Assembly (NCBI GenBank): GCA_047600605.1
Contig: JASGKK010000002.1
Span: 372,001 to 436,000, forward strand
Length of the DNA: 64,000 bases
From: CAYMZZ01 sp047600605
Lineage (GTDB): Bacteria > Bacteroidota > Bacteroidia > Chitinophagales > Chitinophagaceae
Direction: 5' to 3'
The notes under the pieces were generated by a model. The model had not been told where the DNA came from. It was given only the letters and a program-made list of their open reading frames with translations, and did no database searches. The position numbers were made by a program, and so were the translations under genes. The number at the start of each line of letters is the position of its first letter. Position 1 is the first letter of the stretch. Shown piece after piece: positions 1 through 8,002 of the stretch.

Positions 1-289
1 AGGCGGCCAGGTTACGCAATGTTTGTTTGTACTGTTCAATATACTGCTGATAGGCACCGGTACGGGTTTTAATGGTTTCATGTACGGTTACACTCTCTAC
101 CACATCCCAGTTTAACCCAGCAGCTTCAATTTCCCGTTTGCGTTTCATAATTTCTTCTACCGGCCACACATCGCCATGGGCAATGTGATGCAGCGCAGAT
201 ACAATACCTGTGGCACCGGTCTGGCGGATATCTGCCAGCGTTACCGGATCGTTGGGGCCAAACCAGCGCCATGTTTGTTTTAATCTCAT
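1..289 (-). CDS. uxuA: Mannonate dehydratase, N-terminal part (cut by window start)
   Basis: The first 96 residues of a UxuA-type enzyme, which dehydrates D-mannonate to 2-keto-3-deoxy-D-gluconate in glucuronate breakdown (cytoplasm). The reverse strand from the ATG at 289 encodes a start MRLKQTWRWFGPNDPV, then ALHHIAHGDVW, VVESV and IKTRTGAYQQYI, which line up without gaps with the complete uxuA at 44450-45631; more than half the positions match by eye. The gene runs off the window at base 1, so the metal-binding C-terminal part is not visible. It lies 130 bp downstream of the GH10 xylanase on the same strand and is probably the distal gene of the xylan operon, handling glucuronate released by GH67 and GH115. 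A second copy in one window suggests each uronic-acid locus carries its own copy. Confidence 0.93.
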   Translation of the reverse strand, partial: MRLKQTWRWFGPNDPVTLADIRQTGATGIVSALHHIAHGDVWPVEEIMKRKREIEAAGLNWDVVESVTVHETIKTRTGAYQQYIEQYKQTLRNLAA

Positions 290-419
290 AGTGTTATTGA
301 CAGAAATAAAAATTTAAAGGGTATAAAGAGTGTAAAGGTTTAAAGTGTTTTATTATACTTATAACATACTATTTTAGGTTACATATCTCTTACGACTTCC
401 GCCTTTTGCCCTTAGCCTT

Positions 420-1517
420 TCACCATTTGCTTACCATATAATAGGCTTTCTTTCGCTTCAGGTCTTTATCAAACAAAAGCGGATAGTCTTTTCTTCCTGT
501 CACGGGAAAATTGTCGAGCCAGCTATGCCGGTCTGAGATATTCCAGAAAGTAACAGAGTGAATAGAGGCCTGGTATTTCCTGAATTTCTCAAATATCATT
601 TTATATAAGGCCAGTTGCTTTTGTTCTTTTTCAGGGGTAAAGGCCGTGTCTGCATCGGCGGGCTTTTTGTTACGGGCCTGGTGTTCTTTGGGATAAACCG
701 ATACATCAAGCTCTGTAATATGCAATGCCAGCCCGGTTGCAGAAAAATCAGCCAGGGTCTTTTCCAGTTGTTCGGCCGTAGGCTCATTGATAGCCCAGTG
801 AGCTTGCAGCCCAATACCATGAACCGGGATGCCCTTTTGTGTCAGCCGGCTGATTAGTTGAATGATCTTGCCGCGTTTTACAGAATCTATTTCGTTGTAA
901 TCATTGTAAAAGAGCAGGGCGCTGGTATCTGCCGCATGTGCCCATTCAAAAGCCTTTTCAATAAATTCTTCTCCGATGATGCGATAAAATGGAGATGAAC
1001 GATAAAACTCTGCCCGTGAATCTGAAATGGCTTCATTTACCACATCCCAGGCGTATACCACATCTTTGTACCTCGTTACAACGGTCTGAATATGTTCCTT
1101 CATTCTTGCCAGTAATATTTCCCGGCTTACTGTATCGCCTTTTTCGTCGGTAAACAACCAGGCAGGTGTTTGCTGATGCCATACCAGGGCATGCCCCCGC
1201 ATTTTTAATCCATTTCTGCGGGCAAAGGCGGCAATCGAATCGGCTGGCGACCAGTTATAATAATTGGAGCGTGGATGAATGGGACCCATCTTCATGGCAT
1301 TTTCTGCAGTCAGGCTATTGAATTCTGTCAGCAGCAACGCGGCTTCATCGTTCTTTACTGACCAGGGAGTGACGGATACCCCTACGTCGAAATAATTCCG
1401 GTACCAGTCTTTTAATCCTTTTGTATCTGCCTGCGCATAAAGGGTGTAGTCTGCCAGTAAAGAAATAAACAGCAGGAGACTGATGGCGGAATATTTGCGG
1501 CATATGTTTTTCATCAA
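420..1517 (-). CDS. GH10 endo-1,4-beta-xylanase, secreted
   Basis: A 365-residue glycoside hydrolase family 10 enzyme that cuts internal beta-1,4 bonds of xylan. A signal peptide covers about residues 1-28 (hydrophobic ISLLLFISLLADYTLYAQA). The barrel shows the family signatures: GHALVWHQQTP near residue 110, DVVNEA near 160 (acid/base Glu) and ITELDV near 268 (nucleophile Glu). The length is that of a single GH10 domain with no binding module, unlike the second GH10 at 17779. With a plain signal peptide and no lipobox it probably acts in the periplasm on imported oligosaccharides. It follows the acetyl esterase by 9 bp, so the two are co-transcribed. Confidence 0.95.
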   Translation of the reverse strand: MMKNICRKYSAISLLLFISLLADYTLYAQADTKGLKDWYRNYFDVGVSVTPWSVKNDEAALLLTEFNSLTAENAMKMGPIHPRSNYYNWSPADSIAAFARRNGLKMRGHALVWHQQTPAWLFTDEKGDTVSREILLARMKEHIQTVVTRYKDVVYAWDVVNEAISDSRAEFYRSSPFYRIIGEEFIEKAFEWAHAADTSALLFYNDYNEIDSVKRGKIIQLISRLTQKGIPVHGIGLQAHWAINEPTAEQLEKTLADFSATGLALHITELDVSVYPKEHQARNKKPADADTAFTPEKEQKQLALYKMIFEKFRKYQASIHSVTFWNISDRHSWLDNFPVTGRKDYPLLFDKDLKRKKAYYMVSKW

Positions 1518-1526
1518 TACAACGAT

Positions 1527-3461
1527 TTATGGCAACGCACCTTCAAAAGGCGAAGCGGGTAGCCCTTCTTTATTGTAAAAATTAACCCGGGCCGGATTAT
1601 TCGCCCAGGCATAACGTACCCGTACCGGCTCGTCCAATTCCGGACTCCAGATCTCTACCTGATCGCCAATAATCCGGGCCTGTGCGTAGAAATAAGTATT
1701 GTCGTTTCCGGCAATAGTGAAGTGTTTCAGGGGCTGTCCATCCCGGCTGACCAGGCCACTGCCAATGTGGTCAAACTGCAGAATGAGTTTATTGCCTTTG
1801 CGCTCCATTCTACGAAAGATGGGGCCGGACCAGGTGAGTTTTTTTTCGCCATATACCTGGTTGCGGGCAGCGAGGGCCAACCGGATTCCTACATCCTTTT
1901 TGTTCTCCGGGTGAATATCATTCCACTCACCGAGATCAATTGTGACGGCCATGGCCGTATGCGGTGTGCTGAGCAGGTTCAATTGCGCCTGGCGTAAAGC
2001 AGCCCAGTTGCTTTCTGAAGGTCCGCTGAGGGCTTCCATAAAATTGCATAATTGTACATAGAGAAAAGGCAGATCAGGTTGCTGCCATTGATGACGCCAA
2101 TCGGCAATCAGTGACTGCAGGAGCGACGTATACTGTTGCGGCCGCCAGGTATCAGCTTCCCCCTGGTACCAGCATACACCTTTGATAGCATAGTTGGTCA
2201 ACGGAGCAATCATGGCATTATAAAGCCCGCCAGGCTTCCAGCGCACAAAAGTCTGACCAGGCAGCGGCGGCATGCTTATGCCGCACTGGTATTTCCATAG
2301 CCCCCGCAGGCTAAGTGTATCGCTGCTTCCAATGAGCGCATATAATTTATCGTGCACAAAGCCGCCACGCCCTGATTGATTAACGACTTTAATGGCGATG
2401 GTATTTCTTCCCGGCTTCAGTAAGCCGGAGGGAATGGTATAATGACGAGGCGGATATTGATAACTGGTCCAGCCCACATATTGTCCATTGATAAAAACGG
2501 AATCGGCATCTACAATACGCCCCAACTCAAGCCGTATGCTGCCCTGTGTAAGCGAAGCTGGTACATCTATCGTTTTACGAAACCAGTAAGCACCGTTACT
2601 AACCTTTCCTTCTATATCGGCCCAGTAACCGGGCAGTAGTATTTCTGGCCAGGCCGTATCATCGAGATCGGCTGATTTCCAGTTTTCGGCAATGCCACGA
2701 TCCCATGTATTGAGAAACTGGCTCCAGAGTGTCTGCAGACGATTATCTTTTGACTCGACGGAACGGATCAGTGAATCGTCGCGAAACCGGAGCATTTCAT
2801 TGTAGGATGCAGGAAAAGATTTTAATGCTTCTTCACTCATCCAGCAATCAGCCGGTGAACCGCCCAGTGCAGAATTGATAAGCCCCACAGGTATTTTATA
2901 ACGGGTATAAAGCTCGCGGGCAAAGAAATAGCCTACCGCACTGAATTGCCCGATGTTTTGTGCACTGGCTGTTTTCCAGTCACCATCGGCTACGTCGGGT
3001 TGCGGTGATGTAAAGTCATACCGGTCCGGTACCAGAAACTGCCGGATCTGCTCATGCCCCGGCCCTTTCATTTCTTCCGGATAGCGGTATTTTACCCGCT
3101 CCATGGGAAGTTCCATGTTGCTTTGCCCGCTGCATAGCCATACATCGCCTACCAGAATATCATTTATATTGATGGCCCTGTCTGCTTTTACCTGCATCGA
3201 AAATGGTCCGCCGCTCTTTAGCGCGGGCAATTGTATTTTCCAGTTGCCATTCCTGTCGGCTACCGTTGTGTAGGTCCTGCTTTTTACTATGTCGCCTGTA
3301 AGAGAGACGGTATCGCCAGCACTTGCCCAGCCCCAGATATGCAATGGCGTATTCCGCTGCAGTATCATACCTGAACTGATAAGACGCGGCAGCCTCAGCT
3401 GTGCCTGCAATGTAACAATACCGGCATAGAATAGGAGGAGCAGTAGAATAACCCTTTTCAT
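1527..3461 (-). CDS. SASA-family acetyl esterase (sialate O-acetylesterase-like), likely acetylxylan esterase
   Basis: A 644-residue secreted esterase of the SASA type (sialate O-acetylesterase/SGNH fold). Signal peptide: residues 1-20. The nucleophile block is CSGQSNMELPM near residue 111, a WYQGEAD block lies near 433, and NDIHPENK near 517 supplies the catalytic Asp/His. Between the first and second blocks (about residues 260-390) lies a beta-sandwich insert like the sugar-binding domain of GH2 (GAYWFRKTIDVP, LELGRIVDADSVFINGQYVG), a common arrangement in xylan-locus members. In this operon the likely substrate is acetyl groups on xylan or xylo-oligosaccharides; that is inferred from the neighbours. 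It sits 45 bp after the GH43 gene. The name sialate O-acetylesterase would mislead, since nothing here concerns sialic acid. Confidence 0.87.
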   Translation of the reverse strand: MKRVILLLLLFYAGIVTLQAQLRLPRLISSGMILQRNTPLHIWGWASAGDTVSLTGDIVKSRTYTTVADRNGNWKIQLPALKSGGPFSMQVKADRAININDILVGDVWLCSGQSNMELPMERVKYRYPEEMKGPGHEQIRQFLVPDRYDFTSPQPDVADGDWKTASAQNIGQFSAVGYFFARELYTRYKIPVGLINSALGGSPADCWMSEEALKSFPASYNEMLRFRDDSLIRSVESKDNRLQTLWSQFLNTWDRGIAENWKSADLDDTAWPEILLPGYWADIEGKVSNGAYWFRKTIDVPASLTQGSIRLELGRIVDADSVFINGQYVGWTSYQYPPRHYTIPSGLLKPGRNTIAIKVVNQSGRGGFVHDKLYALIGSSDTLSLRGLWKYQCGISMPPLPGQTFVRWKPGGLYNAMIAPLTNYAIKGVCWYQGEADTWRPQQYTSLLQSLIADWRHQWQQPDLPFLYVQLCNFMEALSGPSESNWAALRQAQLNLLSTPHTAMAVTIDLGEWNDIHPENKKDVGIRLALAARNQVYGEKKLTWSGPIFRRMERKGNKLILQFDHIGSGLVSRDGQPLKHFTIAGNDNTYFYAQARIIGDQVEIWSPELDEPVRVRYAWANNPARVNFYNKEGLPASPFEGALP

Positions 3462-3506
3462 AATTAATAAATAAGGATGTATGAACAGGTGAACCGGGAT
3501 CTGGTA

Positions 3507-4577
3507 TCAGGGATTAATGGGTTTAATGCTTCCGTCTGCTGCATACTGCAGCTCAGTTACTTTTACATTGCGCAACCAGGTTTTTCCGCTTAGCTGTACA
3601 TCATGATAAAAAAGATACCATTTGCCGTTTATCGAAACAATAGAGTGATGGTTGGTCCAGCCTTTTACCTGATTGAGCACCACACCCTGGTAGGTGAAAG
3701 GGCCATAAGGACTATCACCGGTGGCATAGTTGATAAAATGAGTATCGCCAGTGGAATAAGAAAAATAATATTTGCCGTTATACTTATGCATCCAGGCGGC
3801 TTCAAAAAAACGTTTATCGTTATCTTTTTCCAGAAATGGTTTGCCGTCTTTGCCCAGTAGCTGAATTTCCCTGACGGGCTCAGCAAAGCTTTTCATATCA
3901 GCACTCAGTTTCGCGATGCGGGGGAGAATAGCCGCTTCTTCCGGTTTGCGGTTACCTGCCGTGGAGTCATATTTATTATTGCTCCAGCGTTGCAATTGTC
4001 CGCCCCAGATGCCACCAAAATACATATAAAAATTACCATCATCATCTTTGAATACGCTGGGGTCAATGCTATAGCTATTGACAATAGGATTTTTGGCTGC
4101 TATAAAAGGGCCCTGTGGTTTATCGCTCACAGCAACACCTATGCGAAAAATACCTTTTTTATCCTTTGCAGGGAAATAGAGGAAATATTTTCCATTGGCA
4201 TAGGCGGCATCTGGCGCCCATAGTTGTTTGCCAGCCCAGGGAATATCGCTCAACTGCAGTGCTACGCCATGATCGGTAACTGCACCGCCCACACTGTCCA
4301 TACTCAGGATGTGATAATCCTTCATATCGAAATGGCTGCCCAGGTCATCTTCGGGCACATTGGTCGCTGTGTCATGCGAGGGATAAATATAAATACGTCC
4401 ATCAAATACATGCGCAGACGGGTCGGCGGTGTAAATATGGCTTACCAGCGGTTGTGCTGCATACGTGGGTGTGCTATTGTCTGCATTTTTTACTTCAGCT
4501 TTATCCGTGCTTTCGTTGTTGCAGGCCGTGATCCCCAAAAGAATGCCGGTAGCCAGTAGTGAGTTTAATCCTTTCAT
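3507..4577 (-). CDS. GH43 family beta-xylosidase/alpha-L-arabinofuranosidase, lipoprotein
   Basis: A 356-residue five-bladed beta-propeller glycosidase of family 43. The N-terminus is a lipoprotein signal with Cys at about residue 19 (ILLGITACNN). The three family acids are visible: Asp in PSAHVFDGRIYIYPSHD near residue 55 (base), Asp in SIDPSVFKDDDGNFYMYFG near 170 (pKa modulator) and Glu in FFEAAWMHKYNGKYYFSYS near 260 (acid). GH43 enzymes release xylose or arabinose; in an operon with xylanase and glucuronidases it should trim xylo-oligosaccharides or arabinosyl side groups, but which one cannot be told from the sequence. It is one catalytic domain with no C-terminal binding module. Spacing to GH115 upstream is 87 bp and includes a hairpin. 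Confidence 0.92.
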   Translation of the reverse strand: MKGLNSLLATGILLGITACNNESTDKAEVKNADNSTPTYAAQPLVSHIYTADPSAHVFDGRIYIYPSHDTATNVPEDDLGSHFDMKDYHILSMDSVGGAVTDHGVALQLSDIPWAGKQLWAPDAAYANGKYFLYFPAKDKKGIFRIGVAVSDKPQGPFIAAKNPIVNSYSIDPSVFKDDDGNFYMYFGGIWGGQLQRWSNNKYDSTAGNRKPEEAAILPRIAKLSADMKSFAEPVREIQLLGKDGKPFLEKDNDKRFFEAAWMHKYNGKYYFSYSTGDTHFINYATGDSPYGPFTYQGVVLNQVKGWTNHHSIVSINGKWYLFYHDVQLSGKTWLRNVKVTELQYAADGSIKPINP

Positions 4578-4623
4578 GGTTTTATTTTAAGGTTAAAGGA
4601 AGGAGGTGAAGGGAATAAGGCGG

Positions 4624-4658
4624 AAAGTAGAAGGTTGGAAAATGATCCTTCTACCTTT
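4624..4658 (-). terminator. Hairpin between GH115 and GH43 genes
   Basis: An inverted repeat, GTAGAAGG (4627-4634) and CCTTCTAC (4647-4654), extended by AAA/TTT with one bulged base, lies just after the GH115 stop codon. No clean U-run follows on the minus strand, so it is more likely an mRNA-stabilising or partial attenuating hairpin inside the operon than a full terminator. The surrounding sequence repeats purine-rich words such as GAAGG and GGAAAG, the same style as other gene gaps in this window. Confidence 0.45.
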
Positions 4659-4664
4659 CACCCT

Positions 4665-7220
4665 CTACCTTTTCATCCCTGTCTCCGGTGGTCCCAGATA
4701 ACTTTGTTTCAATCCGCCCAGGTCTACTACCAGTTTCTGTAAAACGATGCCGGGGTCTATAACCCAGAACCGGATCACATGTTTGCCTGGTTTTTGTAAC
4801 TGATGAGCTGATGATGTATGAATAATATTTTCGGCTACCCATGTATTCCAAACTCCGCTGATGCTGGTTTTGTCTGCTGCATTGATGCTGATGATCTGTG
4901 GTGCCTCTTTGTCAATAGCAATGGCATATCGCAGCCCATCAGGATTGTTCTGGAAATTGAGCGTGGGTGAAAAACTAACCTGCAGGCTGACGGGGCCGCT
5001 GCCCACCGTATAGAACTGATACTCCAGGCAGGGGGCTTTCTTGCCGGGAGTGGGCGGTATAACTGTCACCGGAAAAAGGGTAACGGCATCGCCCGTACGA
5101 CCATGGTCGGGTAATACCTGCCAGGTAAATTCTTTTTTATTGACGGCGCGGCTATAATGTGCTGCTTCGATTGATACAACACGGTCGTATTCATAAAATA
5201 CCGGATTGTTCTTTTTGGCCGGTAAAGAGCTTTTGTAGAAGCTGATCGCGGAATCTATCAATGGAGGCTGTGCGCGTGCGTCAACCGGGTCCAGCCATTT
5301 TAGCTCCGGTATTTTGTTTTTTTCCGGTTGCTGCCAGTTCGTATAGCCAATATGTGTCTGGCTCATAAAATGATTCCATTTGCCGCCGTTGAGCTGGTGG
5401 TATTGCAAGGTGATAAGTGAGTCGGTACGATAAGCCGCTTCGGCCAACCGCGCATATTTATTGGCAGCGCTGTCTTTTCTCTGCCATGCATCATGATTCA
5501 ATGCCGTATAGTAATACAACTCATACAGGTTGCTCATGGCCAGTATGGGGTGTTCTATCAATTGAAAATAGGCATTGCGATAGATCGTATCCAGTTGTTG
5601 CCGGATGGCGGCAGCTTTTGTTCGGAGTGTCTGGTATTCATTTACCACCGTTTCCCATTCGTTGTAGTTGCGGAGGTTGTATGTATTCTGATCGAGTAAC
5701 TCAGGTTTTCTTCTTGCATTGTACTTGGCATAGGAGCTGAGCAATGAAGCGATGGCGGCAGCCTGCCGGGATCCCCATTGAGACGCACACCATTGCTCCG
5801 TATAGGATTGCAGGTCGGTGGGGCCTATACGTTGCGGATTCCAGGCATAGTCAAGAAAGAAACTGATAGGGAATTCCATAGGTTTAATGTCACCTACATT
5901 TACGATCCATATCTGCCGGGCATTGTATTGCCAGGCCAGGTGCATTTGTTCCCAGATGCGGGGCAGGGGATTGGTGTTGATCCATTTGTAATTGCGTGGA
6001 CCACCCACATAGTCGAAATGATAATAGATACCATAACCACCTTTACGGGGTTTTTCATGGAGCATAGGCAGCCGGCGGATATTGCCCCAGTTATCATCGC
6101 AGAGCAATAGAGTCACATCGTCGGGTACACGCATGCCTTTATCATAATAGTCCTGTACTTCTTTGTATAGCGCCCAAAGCTGGGGAGTGTGCGTAGCTGG
6201 TTGTGCGGTGACTTCTTCGATGATCTGCCGCTGATCCTGTACTATTTTCTCCAGCAAAGCCGTGGCGGTTTCTTTACTCATGGGCTCATCTCCATCGCCA
6301 CGCATGCCGACTGTTACTATTTTTTCATTACGGGCTCTCTGCAATCCTTCGCGCCAGAAGCGGCGCAGGGTGTCGCGACTGAGATCATAGTTCCAGGGTT
6401 GTCCCTGGTGATAACGACGCCATTCATCATGTGCCCGCATCATGGGCTCGTGATGTGAAGTACCGATTACGATACCGTACTCCCGGGCCACGCGGATATT
6501 TTCCGTATCGTCATCATAAAATGCATTTCCCCACATGGCCGGCCAGATATAGTTGGCTTTGAGGCGGAGTAAGAGCTCAAATACTTTTTCATAAAAAAGG
6601 TGATTGAAGCCGCCCATTTTTTCACGTACCCAACCACTCAGAGCAGGTGCTTCATCATTGATAAAAATACCGCGGTATTTAACGAGCGGTGCATCGTGGT
6701 AGTCAAAACCGGGTTGTACGTATAAGTTTTTTTGTTTGGCGATGGGTACGTCGGCCCACCAATACCAGGGAGAAACACCCAGCTGGCGGCTTAGCTCCAG
6801 CGCAGCATAGGCTGTGCCGCGGCCATCGGCACCGGTTACCAGTACCGTGGTAGAACCCGAACTGGTAACGGTATGTATCCAACCGGCTTCCCAGGTATCT
6901 TTTATGTGTTTGACGCCGAGCTGTGCAGTAGTTAAAAAACGCTGAATGACCGGTGAGCCGGAAATGCTGCCTATGAGTATGCAGTGAGGATTGCCGGTAG
7001 CTGTGTGTACTATTGACAAACGGTTACCTGTTACGGCCTCTATATCCTGCTGCAGCAAACGGGCAGCGGTAAGCACTGCAGGATGATCGTTGCTGTCTGC
7101 AACAATTTCGAATACAGAAAGAGGTACTGCATTGCCCGCATGATCCTGCCGCACCCACTGTGCGAAGGTGGGCAGATGTATCAATTGACCGATAAGAATG
7201 AATAAGAGTATCTTTTTCAT
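4665..7220 (-). CDS. GH115 alpha-1,2-glucuronidase (xylan)
   Basis: An 851-residue family 115 enzyme, which removes (4-O-methyl)glucuronic acid from internal as well as terminal xylose of glucuronoxylan. Start taken at 7220 (MKKILLFILIGQL) because it opens a proper signal peptide; an in-frame ATG at 7238 would put six extra residues before it. Family signatures: KYRGIFINDEAPALSGW near residue 180, FYEKVFELLLRLKANYIWPA near 210, GTSHHEPM near 255 and a C-terminal all-beta domain (about residues 665-850). Length fits the family. It begins 26 bp after the SDR gene. Paired with the GH67 in the same operon it gives the cell both known routes for cutting glucuronate from xylan. Confidence 0.95.
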   Translation of the reverse strand: MKKILLFILIGQLIHLPTFAQWVRQDHAGNAVPLSVFEIVADSNDHPAVLTAARLLQQDIEAVTGNRLSIVHTATGNPHCILIGSISGSPVIQRFLTTAQLGVKHIKDTWEAGWIHTVTSSGSTTVLVTGADGRGTAYAALELSRQLGVSPWYWWADVPIAKQKNLYVQPGFDYHDAPLVKYRGIFINDEAPALSGWVREKMGGFNHLFYEKVFELLLRLKANYIWPAMWGNAFYDDDTENIRVAREYGIVIGTSHHEPMMRAHDEWRRYHQGQPWNYDLSRDTLRRFWREGLQRARNEKIVTVGMRGDGDEPMSKETATALLEKIVQDQRQIIEEVTAQPATHTPQLWALYKEVQDYYDKGMRVPDDVTLLLCDDNWGNIRRLPMLHEKPRKGGYGIYYHFDYVGGPRNYKWINTNPLPRIWEQMHLAWQYNARQIWIVNVGDIKPMEFPISFFLDYAWNPQRIGPTDLQSYTEQWCASQWGSRQAAAIASLLSSYAKYNARRKPELLDQNTYNLRNYNEWETVVNEYQTLRTKAAAIRQQLDTIYRNAYFQLIEHPILAMSNLYELYYYTALNHDAWQRKDSAANKYARLAEAAYRTDSLITLQYHQLNGGKWNHFMSQTHIGYTNWQQPEKNKIPELKWLDPVDARAQPPLIDSAISFYKSSLPAKKNNPVFYEYDRVVSIEAAHYSRAVNKKEFTWQVLPDHGRTGDAVTLFPVTVIPPTPGKKAPCLEYQFYTVGSGPVSLQVSFSPTLNFQNNPDGLRYAIAIDKEAPQIISINAADKTSISGVWNTWVAENIIHTSSAHQLQKPGKHVIRFWVIDPGIVLQKLVVDLGGLKQSYLGPPETGMKR

Positions 7221-7246
7221 ATGGCTGATAAGACACAATTGTTTAA

Positions 7247-7981
7247 TCAGAAACCGATCAGGTTGCCTCCATCGACCGGCAGTACCACGCCTGTGATAAA
7301 ACGAGCTGCTTCGCTGCTCAGAAACCAGGCCGCTTCTGCAATATCGGCCGGTTGTCCCATATGCCCCATAGGTGTGCGTGCCAGTGCACGGGCTTTGCGT
7401 TCCGGATCTGTATTAAAGGCCCTGTCTGTCATTTCGGTAATAATGAATCCCGGAGCGATCGCATTTACCCGGATACCTTCTGGGGAAAGCTCTGCTGCGA
7501 ATGCCCTTGTCATGCCTTCAATAGCTGCTTTGCTGGCGCTGTAGGCAATTACTTTGGGCATTCCGTACTGTGCTGCCATTGAACTGATGTTGATAACAAC
7601 ACCACTTTTCTGCGGTAGCATATGTCGTGTTACCTCACGGGTAAATGCAAATACTGCTGTGAGGTTGGTGCCAATTACCTGTTGAAAGTCTTCGTCTGTC
7701 ACTTCCTGTACAGGTTTTTTCATATTGATGCCTGCATTGTTGACGAGTATATCAATATGTCCGAAGCGGCGATGAATTGCATCGGCCAGCGCTGGCAGTG
7801 CAGGTAATTGTGTAAGATCGGCCGATACCGGATGTGCAAAGGGGCCAAGCCTGTCTGCTGCCTGTTGCAGCTTTTCCATATTTCTTCCTATCAGAACGGT
7901 CTGTACCTCCTGTTGACAAAACTTTTCGGCAATGGCGAGACCAATTCCTGATGCTCCTCCTGTTACAATAGCTGTTTTCAT
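7247..7981 (-). CDS. Short-chain dehydrogenase/reductase, candidate uronate-pathway oxidoreductase
   Basis: A 244-residue classical SDR of the FabG/KduD/gluconate-5-dehydrogenase type. Visible: TGGASGIG cofactor loop near residue 8, NNAGIN near 82, catalytic Ser in NISSMA near 132, YSASK near 147, and the usual C-terminal PVDGGN. No signal peptide, so cytoplasmic. It lies between the two alpha-glucuronidase genes and upstream of uxuA in the same operon, so the attractive role is reduction of D-fructuronate to D-mannonate (a UxuB activity) or a related keto-sugar acid step. That is inference from position: the SDR fold does not fix the substrate. The SDR at 43632 is a different subtype also paired with uxuA. 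Confidence 0.85.
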   Translation of the reverse strand: MKTAIVTGGASGIGLAIAEKFCQQEVQTVLIGRNMEKLQQAADRLGPFAHPVSADLTQLPALPALADAIHRRFGHIDILVNNAGINMKKPVQEVTDEDFQQVIGTNLTAVFAFTREVTRHMLPQKSGVVINISSMAAQYGMPKVIAYSASKAAIEGMTRAFAAELSPEGIRVNAIAPGFIITEMTDRAFNTDPERKARALARTPMGHMGQPADIAEAAWFLSSEAARFITGVVLPVDGGNLIGF

Positions 7982-8002
7982 GTCGTGCGTTGCAATTAGT
8001 GA

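Noticed and set aside
1527..3461. Sialic acid metabolism from the SASA domain name
   Set aside because: All neighbours point to xylan, and SASA enzymes often deacetylate xylan; no sialic acid genes nearby.
7221..7238. Six-codon extension of the GH115 start (ATG at 7238)
   Set aside because: The next ATG at 7220 opens a canonical signal peptide and leaves normal spacing to the SDR gene.
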